Assembly: GCA_029778235.1 (NCBI GenBank)
Contig: JAKOQS010000048.1
Location: 1 to 32,145, forward strand
Reading direction: 5' to 3'
Origin: Chloroflexota bacterium
GTDB lineage: Bacteria > Chloroflexota > Limnocylindria > Limnocylindrales > CSP1-4
Length of the DNA: 32,145 nucleotides
The notes beneath the pieces are model-generated. The model searched no databases. It worked only from the letters and a program-made list of their open reading frames with translations, and was not told where the DNA came from. This document shows, one piece after another, positions 17,047-26,537 of this stretch. The position numbers and the translations under genes are program-made. Every line of letters starts with the position of its first letter. Position 1 is the first letter of the stretch.

Positions 17047-17950
17047 GGCCCTCTTCCTGCGCTCCGGCAAGGTCCGTGACCTCTACCGGCTCGACGACGC
17101 GCGGCTCCTGCTCGTCGCGTCCGACCGCCTGTCCGCCTTCGACGTCGTCCTGCCCACGCCCATCCGCGACAAGGGCCGTGTCCTGACCGGGCTGTCGCGC
17201 TTCTGGTTCGCGGAGACCGCGGACATCGTCCCCAACCACCTCCTGGGGACGGACCCGGCCGCGCTCCCCGCCGACCTGCTCGCCGAGCCCGGGGTGGTCG
17301 GCGAGCTGCGGGGGCGGATGATGATCGGCCGGCTGGCCGAGGTCCTCCCGGTCGAGTGCGTGGTCCGCGGCTACCTCTCGGGGTCGGGGTGGAAGGAGTA
17401 CCGGACGGACGGCGCCGTCTGCGGGGTCCCGTTGCCGCCCGGCCTGCGCGAGAGCGACCGGCTCCGGGAGCCGATCTTCACGCCGGCGTACAAGGCGCCT
17501 GCCGGCCAGCACGACGAGAACATCCCGTTCGCGCACGTGGCGACGCTGGTGGGACCGGACCTCGCGCGACGGGTCCGCGAGTCTTCGCTCGCGCTCTACC
17601 GGCGCGGTGCCGAGGTCTGCGAGCGGGCCGGGATCATCCTCGCGGACACCAAGTTCGAGTTCGGGACGCTGCCGACGGGCGAGCTGCTGCTGATCGACGA
17701 GGTCATGACGCCTGACTCGTCGCGCTTCTGGGACGCCGCCGCCTGGGAGCCCGGCGGGCCCCAGCCCTCGTACGACAAGCAGTTCGTCCGGGACTGGCTC
17801 GAGGCCCAGCCGTGGGACAAGCGAGCGCCCGGGCCTGCGCTCCCGGACGCCGTCGCCGAGGGGACGCGGGCCCGGTACGTGGAAGCCTACGAGCGGATCA
17901 CAGGCGGGAGCTTCGCCCGCTACCTGGAGGAGGACGTCATCGCACCATGA
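17033..17950 (+). CDS. purC: SAICAR synthetase
   Basis: A 305-residue enzyme joining CAIR and aspartate to SAICAR with ATP. GTG 17033 follows GGAGG at 17022-17026 and gives the family start (FLRSGKVRDLYRLDD). Conserved segments include ASDRLSAFDVVLPTPI, VECVVRGYLSGSGWKEY, FTPAYKA, and IILADTKFEFG with IDEVMTPDSSRFW. This is the longer form of about 300 residues, as in yeast and actinobacteria, rather than the 235-240-residue form of E. coli and Bacillus. Its substrate CAIR needs PurE/PurK, which are not in the window. It overlaps purB by 14 nt and purS by 4 nt. Confidence 0.96.
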   Translation: MLRAEALFLRSGKVRDLYRLDDARLLLVASDRLSAFDVVLPTPIRDKGRVLTGLSRFWFAETADIVPNHLLGTDPAALPADLLAEPGVVGELRGRMMIGRLAEVLPVECVVRGYLSGSGWKEYRTDGAVCGVPLPPGLRESDRLREPIFTPAYKAPAGQHDENIPFAHVATLVGPDLARRVRESSLALYRRGAEVCERAGIILADTKFEFGTLPTGELLLIDEVMTPDSSRFWDAAAWEPGGPQPSYDKQFVRDWLEAQPWDKRAPGPALPDAVAEGTRARYVEAYERITGGSFARYLEEDVIAP

Positions 17951-18336
17951 GCGATCAGCCCGCGACCGACCGCGCCTCCATGTCGTTCCGCTTCATCGTC
18001 CACGTCATGCCGAAGAGCGGCATCCTCGACCCGCAGGGGCGGGCGGTCGAGCGCAGCATGCCGCACCTGGGCGTGACGCAGGTCCGTGACGTCCGCGTGG
18101 GTCGCCGCATCGAGCTGACCGTGGAGGCTGCCGACGAGGCGGCCGCGCGCGCCGTCGTCGATCGGCTCGCGACCGAGCTGCTCGCCAACCCGCTGATCGA
18201 GTCACATGCGATCGAGCTCGTGGGCGCGGTCGCGGCGGCCGCGGGCCCCGAGCCGGCCGGCGGGGAGGGAGGCCGGGCGCAGGCAGGGCCGGCTCAGCCC
18301 GGCCCAGCCCGGGCCGGCCCGGAGGGCGGCACGTGA
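17947..18336 (+). CDS. purS: PurS subunit of FGAM synthetase
   Basis: A 129-residue product; the PurS core (about residues 13-93) reads FRFIVHVMPKSGILDPQGRA, then LGVTQVRDVRVGRRIEL and ELLANPLIESHAIEL. PurS bridges PurQ and small PurL in the FGAM synthetase complex and helps pass ammonia between them. The ATG at 17947 overlaps the purC stop (ATGA); an internal ATG at 17980 begins directly at the core. Typical PurS has 80-90 residues; here an Ala/Gly/Pro-rich tail of about 35 residues is added. The stop overlaps the purQ GTG (GTGA). Confidence 0.93.
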   Translation: MSDQPATDRASMSFRFIVHVMPKSGILDPQGRAVERSMPHLGVTQVRDVRVGRRIELTVEAADEAAARAVVDRLATELLANPLIESHAIELVGAVAAAAGPEPAGGEGGRAQAGPAQPGPARAGPEGGT

Positions 18337-19085
18337 GCGTGCGCATCGGCGTCGTCGTCTTCCCCGGGAGCAACTGCGACACCGACGCGATGCACGCGCT
18401 TGCGCTCGAGGGCGCTGAGCCCGTGGCCCTGTGGCACGAGTCGCCCGACCTCCACGGCGTCGCCGGCGTGATCCTCCCCGGCGGCTTCTCCTACGGGGAC
18501 TACCTCCGCGCCGGCGCCCTGGCGCGCTTCTCGCCGGTCATGCGCTCGGTGGCGGACCTCGCCGGCCGGGGCGGCCTCGTCCTGGGGATCTGCAACGGCT
18601 TCCAGGTCCTCGCCGAGGCCGGGCTCGTGCCGGGGGCGCTCGTGCGGAACCGGTCGCTCCGCTTCGTCTGCCGCGAGGTCACCCTGGTGCCCGAGCGGCT
18701 CGACTCGCCATTCACCGTGGCCCTGGGCGAGCGGCGGCCTCTGCGCATGCCCGTCGCCCACGGCGAGGGCTGCTACGTGGCCGACGACGCCTCGCTCGAC
18801 GCGGTCGAGCGCGACGGCCGGGTCCTCTTCCGCTACGCGCACGCCGACGGCAGCCCTGCGCTCGATCCGGCGGACCCGGCGAACCCCAACGGCTCGCTCC
18901 ACGGCATCGCGGGGGTCGCCAACGACGCGGGCAACGTGGCGGGGCTGATGCCGCACCCGGAGCGCGCGGTCGAAGGGATCCTGGGCTCGGACGACGGCCG
19001 GGCGATCATGGCGAGCATGGTGCGGAGCGCGCACGCACGGGCGGCCGCGGGTGGCCCGGTGCGCGTGGTCGGAGGTCGCCTGTGA
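18333..19085 (+). CDS. purQ: FGAM synthetase glutaminase subunit PurQ
   Basis: A 250-residue class I glutamine amidotransferase that releases ammonia from glutamine for FGAR amidation. Catalytic residues are visible: Cys87 in [11 protein letters not shown], and His208/Glu210 in [11 protein letters not shown]. The start [16 protein letters not shown] and the segment [17 protein letters not shown] are diagnostic of PurQ. The length exceeds the typical 225-230 slightly, with a basic C-terminal tail. GTG 18333 overlaps the purS stop, and the purL GTG overlaps this stop (both GTGA), so the three subunits of the complex are translationally linked. Confidence 0.97.
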   Translation: MSVRIGVVVFPGSNCDTDAMHALALEGAEPVALWHESPDLHGVAGVILPGGFSYGDYLRAGALARFSPVMRSVADLAGRGGLVLGICNGFQVLAEAGLVPGALVRNRSLRFVCREVTLVPERLDSPFTVALGERRPLRMPVAHGEGCYVADDASLDAVERDGRVLFRYAHADGSPALDPADPANPNGSLHGIAGVANDAGNVAGLMPHPERAVEGILGSDDGRAIMASMVRSAHARAAAGGPVRVVGGRL

Positions 19086-21400
19086 CGGCCCAGCGGACGC
19101 CGGAGCCGCTCCACCGCCGGCTCGGCCTGACCGACGACGAGCTCGACGCGATCGTCGCGCGCCTGGGGCGCGCGCCCAACGACCTCGAGCTCGCGATGTT
19201 CAGCGTCATGTGGAGCGAGCACTGCTCGTACAAGAGCAGCCGCCCGCTCCTGCGGACGCTGCCCATCCAGGGGAGCGACGTGCTCGCGGGCCCTGGCGAG
19301 AATGCCGGGATCGTGCGGATCGGCGACGGGCTCGCGGTCGCGTTCAAGATCGAGAGCCACAACCACCCGAGCGCGGTCGAGCCGTACCAGGGGGCGGCGA
19401 CCGGCGTCGGCGGGATCCTCCGCGACATCTTCACGATGGGCGCGCGCCCCATCGCCGTCCTCGACGCCCTGCGATTCGGCGATCCCGCGGACGAGCGCAC
19501 GCGCCACCTGGTGCGCGGCGTGGTGGCCGGCGTCGGCGGGTACGGCAACTGCGTGGGCGTCCCCACGATCGGTGGCGAGCTGGTGTTCGACCCGTCCTAC
19601 GCCGAGAACCCGCTCGTCAACGTCATGGCCATCGGGATCATGCCGGAGGACCGCATCACGCTCGCGTCGGCGCCCGGGCCCGGCAACCTGGCCGTTCTCT
19701 TCGGCTCCACCACCGGGCGCGACGGGATCGGCGGGGCGAGCGTCCTCGCGTCGGCCACCTTCAGCGACGACGACCCGTCCAAGCGCCCGTCGGTCCAGGT
19801 GGGCGATCCGTTCGCCGAGAAGCTCCTCATCGAGGCGTCGCTCGAGCTGGTGGACCGCGGCCTCGTGGCCGGGCTGCAGGACCTCGGGGCGGCCGGCATC
19901 ACCTGCGCGGTCTCCGAGACCGCCGATCGGGCAGGGACCGGCATCGCGGTGGACCTCGACGCGATCCCGCGGCGCGAGGAGGGGATGCTCCCCTTCGAGG
20001 TGATGATCAGCGAGAGCCAGGAGCGGATGCTCGCGATCGTCGAGCCCGATCGCCTGGCGGAGGTCGTGGAGGTCTGCGAGCGGTGGGGCGCCCCCGCGAC
20101 CGTCATCGGCTGCGTCACGGGCGACGGCGACGTCGCGGTGGTGACCGGCGGGCTCACCGTGGACGGGGAGCCCGCCCCGGGCGCGGCCGTCCTCGCGCGG
20201 ATCCCCGCGCGCGCCCTCACCAGCGACGCGATCGTCCACGAACGCCGCGCGGAGCCGCCGGCGCGCCGCCGCGCCGCACCCGCGCCGGGCTCGGCGGCGG
20301 AGCCGGACGGCGACCTGCCCGAACGCGGGATGGACCCCGGAGCCGTCCTGCTCGCACTCGTCGGCGGCCCCAACGGCGCGAGCCGTCGCTGGGTCTACGA
20401 GCAATACGACCGCCATGTCCAGACCGGCACCGTCGCCGACGCCTGCGGCGGCGCGGCGGTCCTGCGCATCCGCGGGACCCGGCGCGGGCTTGCCGCGACC
20501 ACCGACTGCGCCGAGGGCGTCTCGGCGCTCGACCCATACCTCGGCGCGGCGATGAGCGTCGCCGAGGCCACGCGGAACGTCGCGGTCACGGGCGCGCGGC
20601 CGCTGGGCGTGACGAACTGCCTCAACTACGGGGACCCCACGCGCCCCGAGGCCTTCTGGCAGCTCCGGGAGGGCGTCCGCGGCCTGGGCGACGCCTGCCG
20701 CGCGCTGGGGCTCCCGGTCACGGGCGGCAACGTCTCGCTCTACAACGAGTCCCCGCGCGGCGCGATCGTCCCGACGCCCGAGATCGGCGTCGTGGGCCTG
20801 CTCGAGGACGTGGAGAAGCGCGCGGCGCCGGCGTTCCGCGATGCGGGCGACGTGATCGTCCTCCTCGGTCGGCCGGGGCCGGGGCTCGGCGGCAGCAGGT
20901 ACGCCGCGCTCGCGGGGGCCGACCCGGAGGACGGCCCGCCGACACTCGACCTCGGCCGCGAGGCCGCGGTCCAGGCGTGCATCCGGGCCGCGATCGCCCG
21001 CGGCCTGGTCCGCTCCGCCCAGGACGTCGCGGCCGGCGGCCTCGCGACCGCCCTTGCCGAGTGCGCCATCCTCGGCGGCATCGGCGCCCGCGTGGAGGTC
21101 GCGGTCGAGGGCGCCCCGGCCATCGAGCTGTTCGGCGAGAGCCCCAGCCGCGTCGTCGCGACGTGCGCGCCGGCGGCGCTCGCCGGCCTGCTGGCCACGG
21201 CCGCGGAGCACGGCGTGCCCGTGGAGCGCCTGGGGACCGTCGGCGGCGACCGGCTCGTGATCGCGCTCGTCGGCCGCGGAGCGACCGGCGCGGCGGAGGA
21301 GCGGGGAGCTCGCGTCGCGGACGAGGTGGACCTCGCCGTCGCCGACCTCGCGCACGCGTGGGAGCACGGGCTCCCACGGGCGCTGGGCGAGGACGCCTGA
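19082..21400 (+). CDS. purL: FGAM synthetase large subunit, small-PurL type
   Basis: A 772-residue ATP-dependent synthetase converting FGAR to FGAM with ammonia from PurQ. GTG 19082 overlaps the purQ stop. Conserved segments are MWSEHCSYK (residues 43-51), [20 protein letters not shown] (88-107), [37 protein letters not shown], then in the second half [15 protein letters not shown] and the [12 protein letters not shown] motif. The protein lacks the glutaminase domain of the large proteobacterial PurL, consistent with separate purS and purQ. A hydrophilic Arg/Ala/Pro-rich insertion (about 389-415) separates the two halves. The stop is followed by one codon and then the purF start in the same frame. 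Confidence 0.97.
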   Translation: MTAQRTPEPLHRRLGLTDDELDAIVARLGRAPNDLELAMFSVMWSEHCSYKSSRPLLRTLPIQGSDVLAGPGENAGIVRIGDGLAVAFKIESHNHPSAVEPYQGAATGVGGILRDIFTMGARPIAVLDALRFGDPADERTRHLVRGVVAGVGGYGNCVGVPTIGGELVFDPSYAENPLVNVMAIGIMPEDRITLASAPGPGNLAVLFGSTTGRDGIGGASVLASATFSDDDPSKRPSVQVGDPFAEKLLIEASLELVDRGLVAGLQDLGAAGITCAVSETADRAGTGIAVDLDAIPRREEGMLPFEVMISESQERMLAIVEPDRLAEVVEVCERWGAPATVIGCVTGDGDVAVVTGGLTVDGEPAPGAAVLARIPARALTSDAIVHERRAEPPARRRAAPAPGSAAEPDGDLPERGMDPGAVLLALVGGPNGASRRWVYEQYDRHVQTGTVADACGGAAVLRIRGTRRGLAATTDCAEGVSALDPYLGAAMSVAEATRNVAVTGARPLGVTNCLNYGDPTRPEAFWQLREGVRGLGDACRALGLPVTGGNVSLYNESPRGAIVPTPEIGVVGLLEDVEKRAAPAFRDAGDVIVLLGRPGPGLGGSRYAALAGADPEDGPPTLDLGREAAVQACIRAAIARGLVRSAQDVAAGGLATALAECAILGGIGARVEVAVEGAPAIELFGESPSRVVATCAPAALAGLLATAAEHGVPVERLGTVGGDRLVIALVGRGATGAAEERGARVADEVDLAVADLAHAWEHGLPRALGEDA

Positions 21401-21403
21401 GCC

Positions 21404-22864
21404 GTGTGCGGCGTCTTCGGGGCCGTCACGCCCGGAACGGACGCGGCGCACGTCGCGGCGTTCGGTCTGTTCGCGCTGCAGCACCGCGGCCAGGAGTCCG
21501 CGGGTATCGCCGTGAGCGACGGTGAGCAGCTGATGGTCTACAAGGACCTCGGCCTGATCGGGCAGGTCCTCGACGACCGGCGCCTCCCGAGCCTGCGCGG
21601 GCACCTGGCGGTCGCGCACTGCCGGTACAGCACCACGGGCTCGACGAAGTGGGAGAACGCCCAGCCCACGCTGCGGATCGGGCCTCGCCGGGCGCTCGCC
21701 GTCGGCCACAACGGCAACCTCGTGAACACCCGCGACCTGCTCGCCCGCCTGCCCGGCGGCCGGTCCCGCCTCGCCGCCACCACCGACACGGACCTGCTCA
21801 CGGCCCTTGTGGCGGACCACTCCGCGGCGGACGTGGTGGACGCCCTCGTGGAGGTCCTCCCCACGGTCCGGGGAGCGTACAGCCTGGTCGTCCTCGACGA
21901 GCGACGGGTCATCGGCGTGCGCGACCCCCACGGGTTCCGCCCGCTCGTCGTCGGCAGGATCCCGCCGGAGATGCTCGATCCCTCGGGCCAGGAGCCGCTC
22001 GGGCTGGTGGACGACGCGGATCGCACCGGCTGGGTCCTCTCGTCGGAGACCGCGGGCCTGGACATCGTCGGCGCCGAGTACGTCCGCGACGTGGAGCCGG
22101 GCGAGATCGTCGTCCTGGAGCCCGGGCGCGAGCCGCGGTCGGTCCGGTTCGCCGAGCCGCACCCGCACCTGTGCGTCTTCGAGCTCATCTACTTCGCCAG
22201 GCCCGACTCGTACATGCTCGGGCGGAACCTGTACGAGGTCCGGCGGCGGATGGGCATGAGCCTCGCGCGCGAGCATCCGACGGACGCGGACCTGGTGATG
22301 CCGGTCCCCGACACCGGCTCGCCCGCGGCGGCCGGCTACGCCGAGGCGTCGGGGATCCCGTACCGCGAGGGCCTCGTGAAGAACCGCTACGCGGGCCGGA
22401 CGTTCATCCAGCCGTCGCCCTCCCTGCGCCAGCGTGGGGTGGCCGTGAAGCTGAATCCCCTGCGCGAGGTCGTCCGGGGGCGCAGGCTGGTCGTCGTGGA
22501 CGATTCGATCGTCCGGGGGACCACCACCCGCGCGATCGTCTCGCTCCTGCGCCGGGCAGGGGCGGCCGAGGTCCACCTCCGGGTCAGCGCGCCGCCGATC
22601 TACCACCCGTGCTTCTACGGGATCGACACGCAGATCGAGACCGAGCTGATCGCCTCGCGCCTGGACGTGGACGGGATCCGGGACTTCGTGGGAGCCGATT
22701 CCCTCGGGTACGTCTCCATCGAGGGGATCCTGTCGGCGCTCGACCTCCCGTACGGCGGGTTCTGCTTCGCGTGCTTCGACGGGCGCTACCCGGAGCCCGT
22801 CCCGTACGACGCCGCGAGCCGCAAGTTCGTGCTCGAGGAAGCGGGGGTGCACGCGCATGGGTGA
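21404..22864 (+). CDS. purF: Amidophosphoribosyltransferase, [4Fe-4S] type without propeptide
   Basis: A 486-residue enzyme for the first step, PRPP + glutamine to phosphoribosylamine. GTG 21404 gives MCGVFGAV, so the nucleophile is Cys2, exposed by removal of Met. The purL TGA lies in frame one codon upstream, so no longer N-terminus is possible. Glutaminase residues: Arg74 (HCRYSTTG), Asn103-Gly104 and Asp129. The PRPP loop VVVDDSIVRGTT is at 363-374. Cys257, Cys403, Cys454 and Cys457 (FCFACFDG) match the Fe-S ligands of the Bacillus enzyme, which by contrast has an 11-residue propeptide. GAGGA at 21389 is the likely ribosome site. It overlaps purM by 8 nt. Confidence 0.97.
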   Translation: MCGVFGAVTPGTDAAHVAAFGLFALQHRGQESAGIAVSDGEQLMVYKDLGLIGQVLDDRRLPSLRGHLAVAHCRYSTTGSTKWENAQPTLRIGPRRALAVGHNGNLVNTRDLLARLPGGRSRLAATTDTDLLTALVADHSAADVVDALVEVLPTVRGAYSLVVLDERRVIGVRDPHGFRPLVVGRIPPEMLDPSGQEPLGLVDDADRTGWVLSSETAGLDIVGAEYVRDVEPGEIVVLEPGREPRSVRFAEPHPHLCVFELIYFARPDSYMLGRNLYEVRRRMGMSLAREHPTDADLVMPVPDTGSPAAAGYAEASGIPYREGLVKNRYAGRTFIQPSPSLRQRGVAVKLNPLREVVRGRRLVVVDDSIVRGTTTRAIVSLLRRAGAAEVHLRVSAPPIYHPCFYGIDTQIETELIASRLDVDGIRDFVGADSLGYVSIEGILSALDLPYGGFCFACFDGRYPEPVPYDAASRKFVLEEAGVHAHG

Positions 22865-24020
22865 GGGCGACCTTCACGCCGCGATCGCGGCGCGTCGCGC
22901 GTACGCGGCGGCCGGGGTGGACGTGGCCGCGGGGGAGCGGGCCGTCGAGCTCATGCGGGGGGCGGTGGCGTCCACGGGGCGCGCCGAGGTCCTCGGCGGG
23001 CTCGGCGGCTTCGCAGCGGCGACGCGCCTCCCGGCCGGCCTCTCGGACCCGGTCCTCGTCAGCGCGACGGATGGCGTCGGGACCAAGACGGCGATCGCGT
23101 CGGCGGTCGGCCGGTTCGACACGATCGGGATCGACCTGGTCGCGATGTGCGCCGACGACGTGGTCTGCGCCGGCGCCGAGCCGCTGTTCTTCCTGGACTA
23201 CGTCGCGGTCGGCCGCCTGGTGCCCGAGCAGGTGGCCGAGCTCGTGGGGTCCGTGGCGGCGGGCTGCCGCCAGGCCGGCTGTGCGCTCGTGGGCGGCGAG
23301 ACCGCCGAGCACCCCGGCCTGATGCCGGAGGACGCGTTCGACCTCGCCGGATTCTGCGTCGGCGTGGTGGAGCGCGCCGACCTGCTGGACGGGTCTGCCG
23401 TCCGGGCCGGCGACGCGATCGTCGGGATCGCGAGCTCGGGGCTGCACGCGAACGGGTTCTCGCTGGTGCGGTCGCTCCTCGCGGAGCACGACATCGACCT
23501 GGCCGAGCCGTACCAGGCGCGCCTCCTGCGCAGCCTCGGCGAGCCGGAGACCGGCCTGGCCATCGCGGCGGAGCCCGAGCACGCGCTGGCGACGGTGGGC
23601 GAGGTCCTGCTCACGCCGACGCGGATCTACGCGCGCTCCGTGCTCGCCGTCCGCCGCGCCCTTCGCGCGGCCGGCCTCGACCTGCACGGCGCGGCGCACG
23701 TGACCGGCGGCGGCCTGCACGGCAACCTCCCGCGGATGGCCGGCGACCGGCTGGCGGTGCGGGTGGACGCGGCCCGGTGGCGTGTGCCGTCGGTCTTCCA
23801 CCTGTTCGCCGCGCTGGGCGGCCTCGACGACGCGGAGCTCCGCGCGACGCTCAACGCCGGGATCGGGATGGCCATCGCCGTGCCGCACGACGGCGTGGCG
23901 GTCGCTCTCGACGCGCTCGCGGCCGAGGGCCTCGCGGCGTGGGCGATCGGTGACGTGGTGGATGCGGCGACGCTCGGGGGGCGGCGCTACGCCGAGGAGG
24001 CGGTCTCATGGCTCCGGTGA
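22857..24020 (+). CDS. purM: AIR synthetase
   Basis: A 387-residue enzyme cyclising FGAM to AIR with ATP, structurally related to PurL. The ATG at 22857 overlaps purF by 8 nt. It contains AAGVDVAAGERAVELM near the start, then SATDGVGTKTAIA (DGVGTK at 72-77), the MCADDVVCAGAEPLFFLDY motif, LVGGETAEHPG (144-154), IASSGLHANGFSLVR and HVTGGGLHGNLPR. It is about 40 residues longer than most bacterial PurM, mainly in the region of FGAM-domain loops and the C-terminus. GAGGAGG near its end (23994-24000) is the ribosome site for the overlapping purNH. Confidence 0.97.
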   Translation: MGEGDLHAAIAARRAYAAAGVDVAAGERAVELMRGAVASTGRAEVLGGLGGFAAATRLPAGLSDPVLVSATDGVGTKTAIASAVGRFDTIGIDLVAMCADDVVCAGAEPLFFLDYVAVGRLVPEQVAELVGSVAAGCRQAGCALVGGETAEHPGLMPEDAFDLAGFCVGVVERADLLDGSAVRAGDAIVGIASSGLHANGFSLVRSLLAEHDIDLAEPYQARLLRSLGEPETGLAIAAEPEHALATVGEVLLTPTRIYARSVLAVRRALRAAGLDLHGAAHVTGGGLHGNLPRMAGDRLAVRVDAARWRVPSVFHLFAALGGLDDAELRATLNAGIGMAIAVPHDGVAVALDALAAEGLAAWAIGDVVDAATLGGRRYAEEAVSWLR

Positions 24021-26407
24021 CGAAGGGCCGAGCGACGGCCATCGACGCAGTACGGCTCGGCCCGCTGGCGGACCCCGCGCCCGTCGCCGTCGGCGTCTCC
24101 GGGGCGGGGTCCAACCTCCGCGCCCTGGCTGCTGCCGTCGACCGCGGCGAGGTGCCGGCGCGGGTCGTCCTCGTCTTCGCCGACCGCGAGTGCCCCGCGC
24201 TCGCGTGGGCGGCCGAGCAGGGGCTCGAGACCGCGATCGTCCCGCCGGCGCGTGCGCGCGACCGGGCGGGTCGCGCCCGCGAGGACACCACGCTCGCGGA
24301 GACGCTCATCGCGACCGGGGTCGAGGCCGTCGTGCTCGCCGGCTACATGCGCATCGTCGGGCCGGCCGTCCTGGCCGCGTTCCCCGGCCGGATCCTCAAC
24401 GTCCACCCGTCCCTCTTGCCGGCGTTCCCCGGGGCTCACGCCGTGCGCGATGCCCTGGCCGCGGGCGTGGCGGTCACCGGCGTCACGGTCCACCTCGTGG
24501 ACGCGACGCTCGACGGGGGCCCGATCGTCGGACAGGAGGCGGTCCCGGTCCTCGCGGGCGACGACGAGGCAGCGCTGCTCGCGCGACTGCACGCCGTCGA
24601 GCACCGGCTGCTCCCGCGCTCCCTGGCGCTGCTCTGCGCCGGCGCGCTCTCTGTCGACGGGCGGCGCGTCCGCGTCGACGCGGCGCGTGCTGCGGAGGCG
24701 CTCCCCGCGCCGCGGCGCGCCCTCCTCTCGGTCTCGGACAAGACGGGCCTGGCGGGGTTCGCGGGCGAGCTGGTCTCCCTCGGCTGGGAGCTCGTGTCCA
24801 CGGGCGGGACCGCGCGGGCGCTCCGCGAGGCGGGCCTCCCCGTCACGGATGTCGGCGCGGTGACCGGCTTCCCCGAGATGCTCGACGGCCGCGTGAAGAC
24901 GCTCCATCCGCGCGTCCACGCCGGCATCCTCGCCGACCGGCGGCTGGCGGCGCACCGGGAGCAGCTCGCGGCCGCGGCCATCGCCCCGTTCGACCTCGTG
25001 GTCGTCAACCTGTACCCATTCGCCGCCGCGGCGGAGAAGCCGGACCTCTCCCTCGACGGGCTCGTCGAGGAGATCGACATCGGGGGTCCGTCGATGGTGC
25101 GGGCCGCCGCGAAGAACCACGCGAGCATCGCGGTCGTCACCTCGCCCGACCGCTATGGCGCCGTCGCGCACGCCCTGCGCGTCCAGGGGTCCGTGCCGCC
25201 CGCGATGCGGGCGACGCTCGCCGTCGAGGCGTTCCGACATACGGCCGCGTACGACGCGCGGGTCGCCGAGGTCCTGCCGGCCCGGATGGCCGCGGCGGGC
25301 GTCCGGTTCCCCGACGAGCCCGGGCTGCCGGGCGCGGCGGATCCCTACCCGGCGACCCTCGTGCTCGGCCTCGAGAAGGTGGACGCGCTCCGGTACGGGG
25401 AGAACCCGCACCAGCCGGCCGCACGGTACCGGCGACCCGGGCAGGGGAGCGAGGCCGGCCCGTTCGCCACGGGGGCGCCCCCGCTCCAGGGCAAGCAGCT
25501 CAGCTACAACAACGTGCTGGATGCCGCAGCGGCCGCGCAGCTCGGGCGCTCGCTCCGCGGACCTGCGGCGGTCATCGTGAAGCACACGAACCCGTGCGGC
25601 GCTGCCGAGCGTGGAGCCCTGCTCGCGGCGTGGCGAGACGCGCTCGCGGCCGACCCGGTCTCCGCGTTCGGGGGCGTCGTGGCGCTCACCCGGGAGGTGA
25701 CGGCCGAGGTCGCCGAGGGACTCGCGTCGATCTTCCTGGAGATCGTGGTGGCGCCTGCCTACTCGCGCGCGGCACGCGAGATCCTCGCCGCGAAGCCGGG
25801 GCTGCGGCTGCTCGTGGATCGCGAGCTCGACGAGGAGGGGGCGGCGCGCGTGACGGACGCGAAGGACGCGCCGCCCGAGCGCGCGGCGGACGCCGCGCAC
25901 GGACCGGCGGCCCACGCGGCGCCCCACCCGGATCCGATCGGCGCCATCCGCACGGCCGGCGGCGCGGTGCTCGTGACGGCGCCGGACATCATCCAGGACG
26001 ACCCGGCGGGCTGGCGGGTCGCGACCCTGCGGTCGCCGCGCCCGGACGAGATGCGCGATCTCGACCTCGCCTGGCGGCTCTGCCGCGGCGTGACCTCGAA
26101 CGCCATCGTGCTCGTGAAGGGCGGGATGCTCGTGGGCCTCGGCTCCGGCCAGGCGAGCAGGGTGGACGCGGCCCGACAGGCCGTCGAGAAGGCGCGGGCG
26201 ATCCTGGGCCCGGACGCCCTCGCCGGCGCCGCCTGCGCATCGGACGCGTTCTTCCCGTTCCCCGACGCGGTGCAGGCCTGCCTCGATGCCGGCGTCACGG
26301 CGTTCGTCCAGCCGGGCGGGTCCGTCCGCGACGGCGAGGCCGTCGCCGCCGCGGACGCGGCGGGGGCCACGATGCTGATTACCGGGGTCCGCCACTTCCG
26401 CCACTGA
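24008..26407 (+). CDS. Trifunctional GAR transformylase / AICAR transformylase / IMP cyclohydrolase (PurN-PurH fusion)
   Basis: One uninterrupted 799-codon frame. Residues about 25-225 are PurN: SGAGSNLRAL (31-40), LAGYMRIV, and NVHPSLLPAFPG with catalytic Asn131, His133 and Asp169 in LDGGPIVGQ. A linker of about 15 residues leads to PurH from RRALLSVSDKTG (236). The IMP cyclohydrolase part has STGGTAR, GFPEMLDGRVKTLHPRVH and IDIGGPSMVRAAAKNH. The AICAR transformylase part has LRYGENPHQ (461-469), KHTNPCGAA with Lys525-His526, DPVSAFGG and the C-terminal TGVRHFRH. It therefore carries steps 3, 9 and 10, two of them using 10-formyl-tetrahydrofolate. Residues about 613-641 are a low-complexity insertion. 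GAGGAGG lies seven bases before the ATG, which overlaps purM by 13 nt. Confidence 0.95.
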   Translation: MAPVTKGRATAIDAVRLGPLADPAPVAVGVSGAGSNLRALAAAVDRGEVPARVVLVFADRECPALAWAAEQGLETAIVPPARARDRAGRAREDTTLAETLIATGVEAVVLAGYMRIVGPAVLAAFPGRILNVHPSLLPAFPGAHAVRDALAAGVAVTGVTVHLVDATLDGGPIVGQEAVPVLAGDDEAALLARLHAVEHRLLPRSLALLCAGALSVDGRRVRVDAARAAEALPAPRRALLSVSDKTGLAGFAGELVSLGWELVSTGGTARALREAGLPVTDVGAVTGFPEMLDGRVKTLHPRVHAGILADRRLAAHREQLAAAAIAPFDLVVVNLYPFAAAAEKPDLSLDGLVEEIDIGGPSMVRAAAKNHASIAVVTSPDRYGAVAHALRVQGSVPPAMRATLAVEAFRHTAAYDARVAEVLPARMAAAGVRFPDEPGLPGAADPYPATLVLGLEKVDALRYGENPHQPAARYRRPGQGSEAGPFATGAPPLQGKQLSYNNVLDAAAAAQLGRSLRGPAAVIVKHTNPCGAAERGALLAAWRDALAADPVSAFGGVVALTREVTAEVAEGLASIFLEIVVAPAYSRAAREILAAKPGLRLLVDRELDEEGAARVTDAKDAPPERAADAAHGPAAHAAPHPDPIGAIRTAGGAVLVTAPDIIQDDPAGWRVATLRSPRPDEMRDLDLAWRLCRGVTSNAIVLVKGGMLVGLGSGQASRVDAARQAVEKARAILGPDALAGAACASDAFFPFPDAVQACLDAGVTAFVQPGGSVRDGEAVAAADAAGATMLITGVRHFRH

Positions 26408-26433
26408 GCGGCGGGCCGGAGCCGGGCCCGGAC

Positions 26434-26483
26434 GCAGCCGCGGGGCCGGCAGCAGCCGCGGGGCAGGATAGCAGCCGCGAGGC
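26434..26483. repeat. Three-copy 18-19-bp tandem repeat after the purine operon
   Basis: GCAGCCGCGGGGC starts at 26434, 26452 and 26471, the third copy with one change. The unit is 18-19 bp with variable filler. It lies 27 nt after the purNH stop in a 192-nt gap and is the only structure there besides the promoter-like TACACT at 26538-26543. Function unknown; a decayed minisatellite is the simplest reading. Confidence 0.5.
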
Positions 26484-26537
26484 AGGGGCCGCCGCCTGGG
26501 GCGAGGTGGCTGCGCAGGCGCGCGGCCCGCGCCGCCG

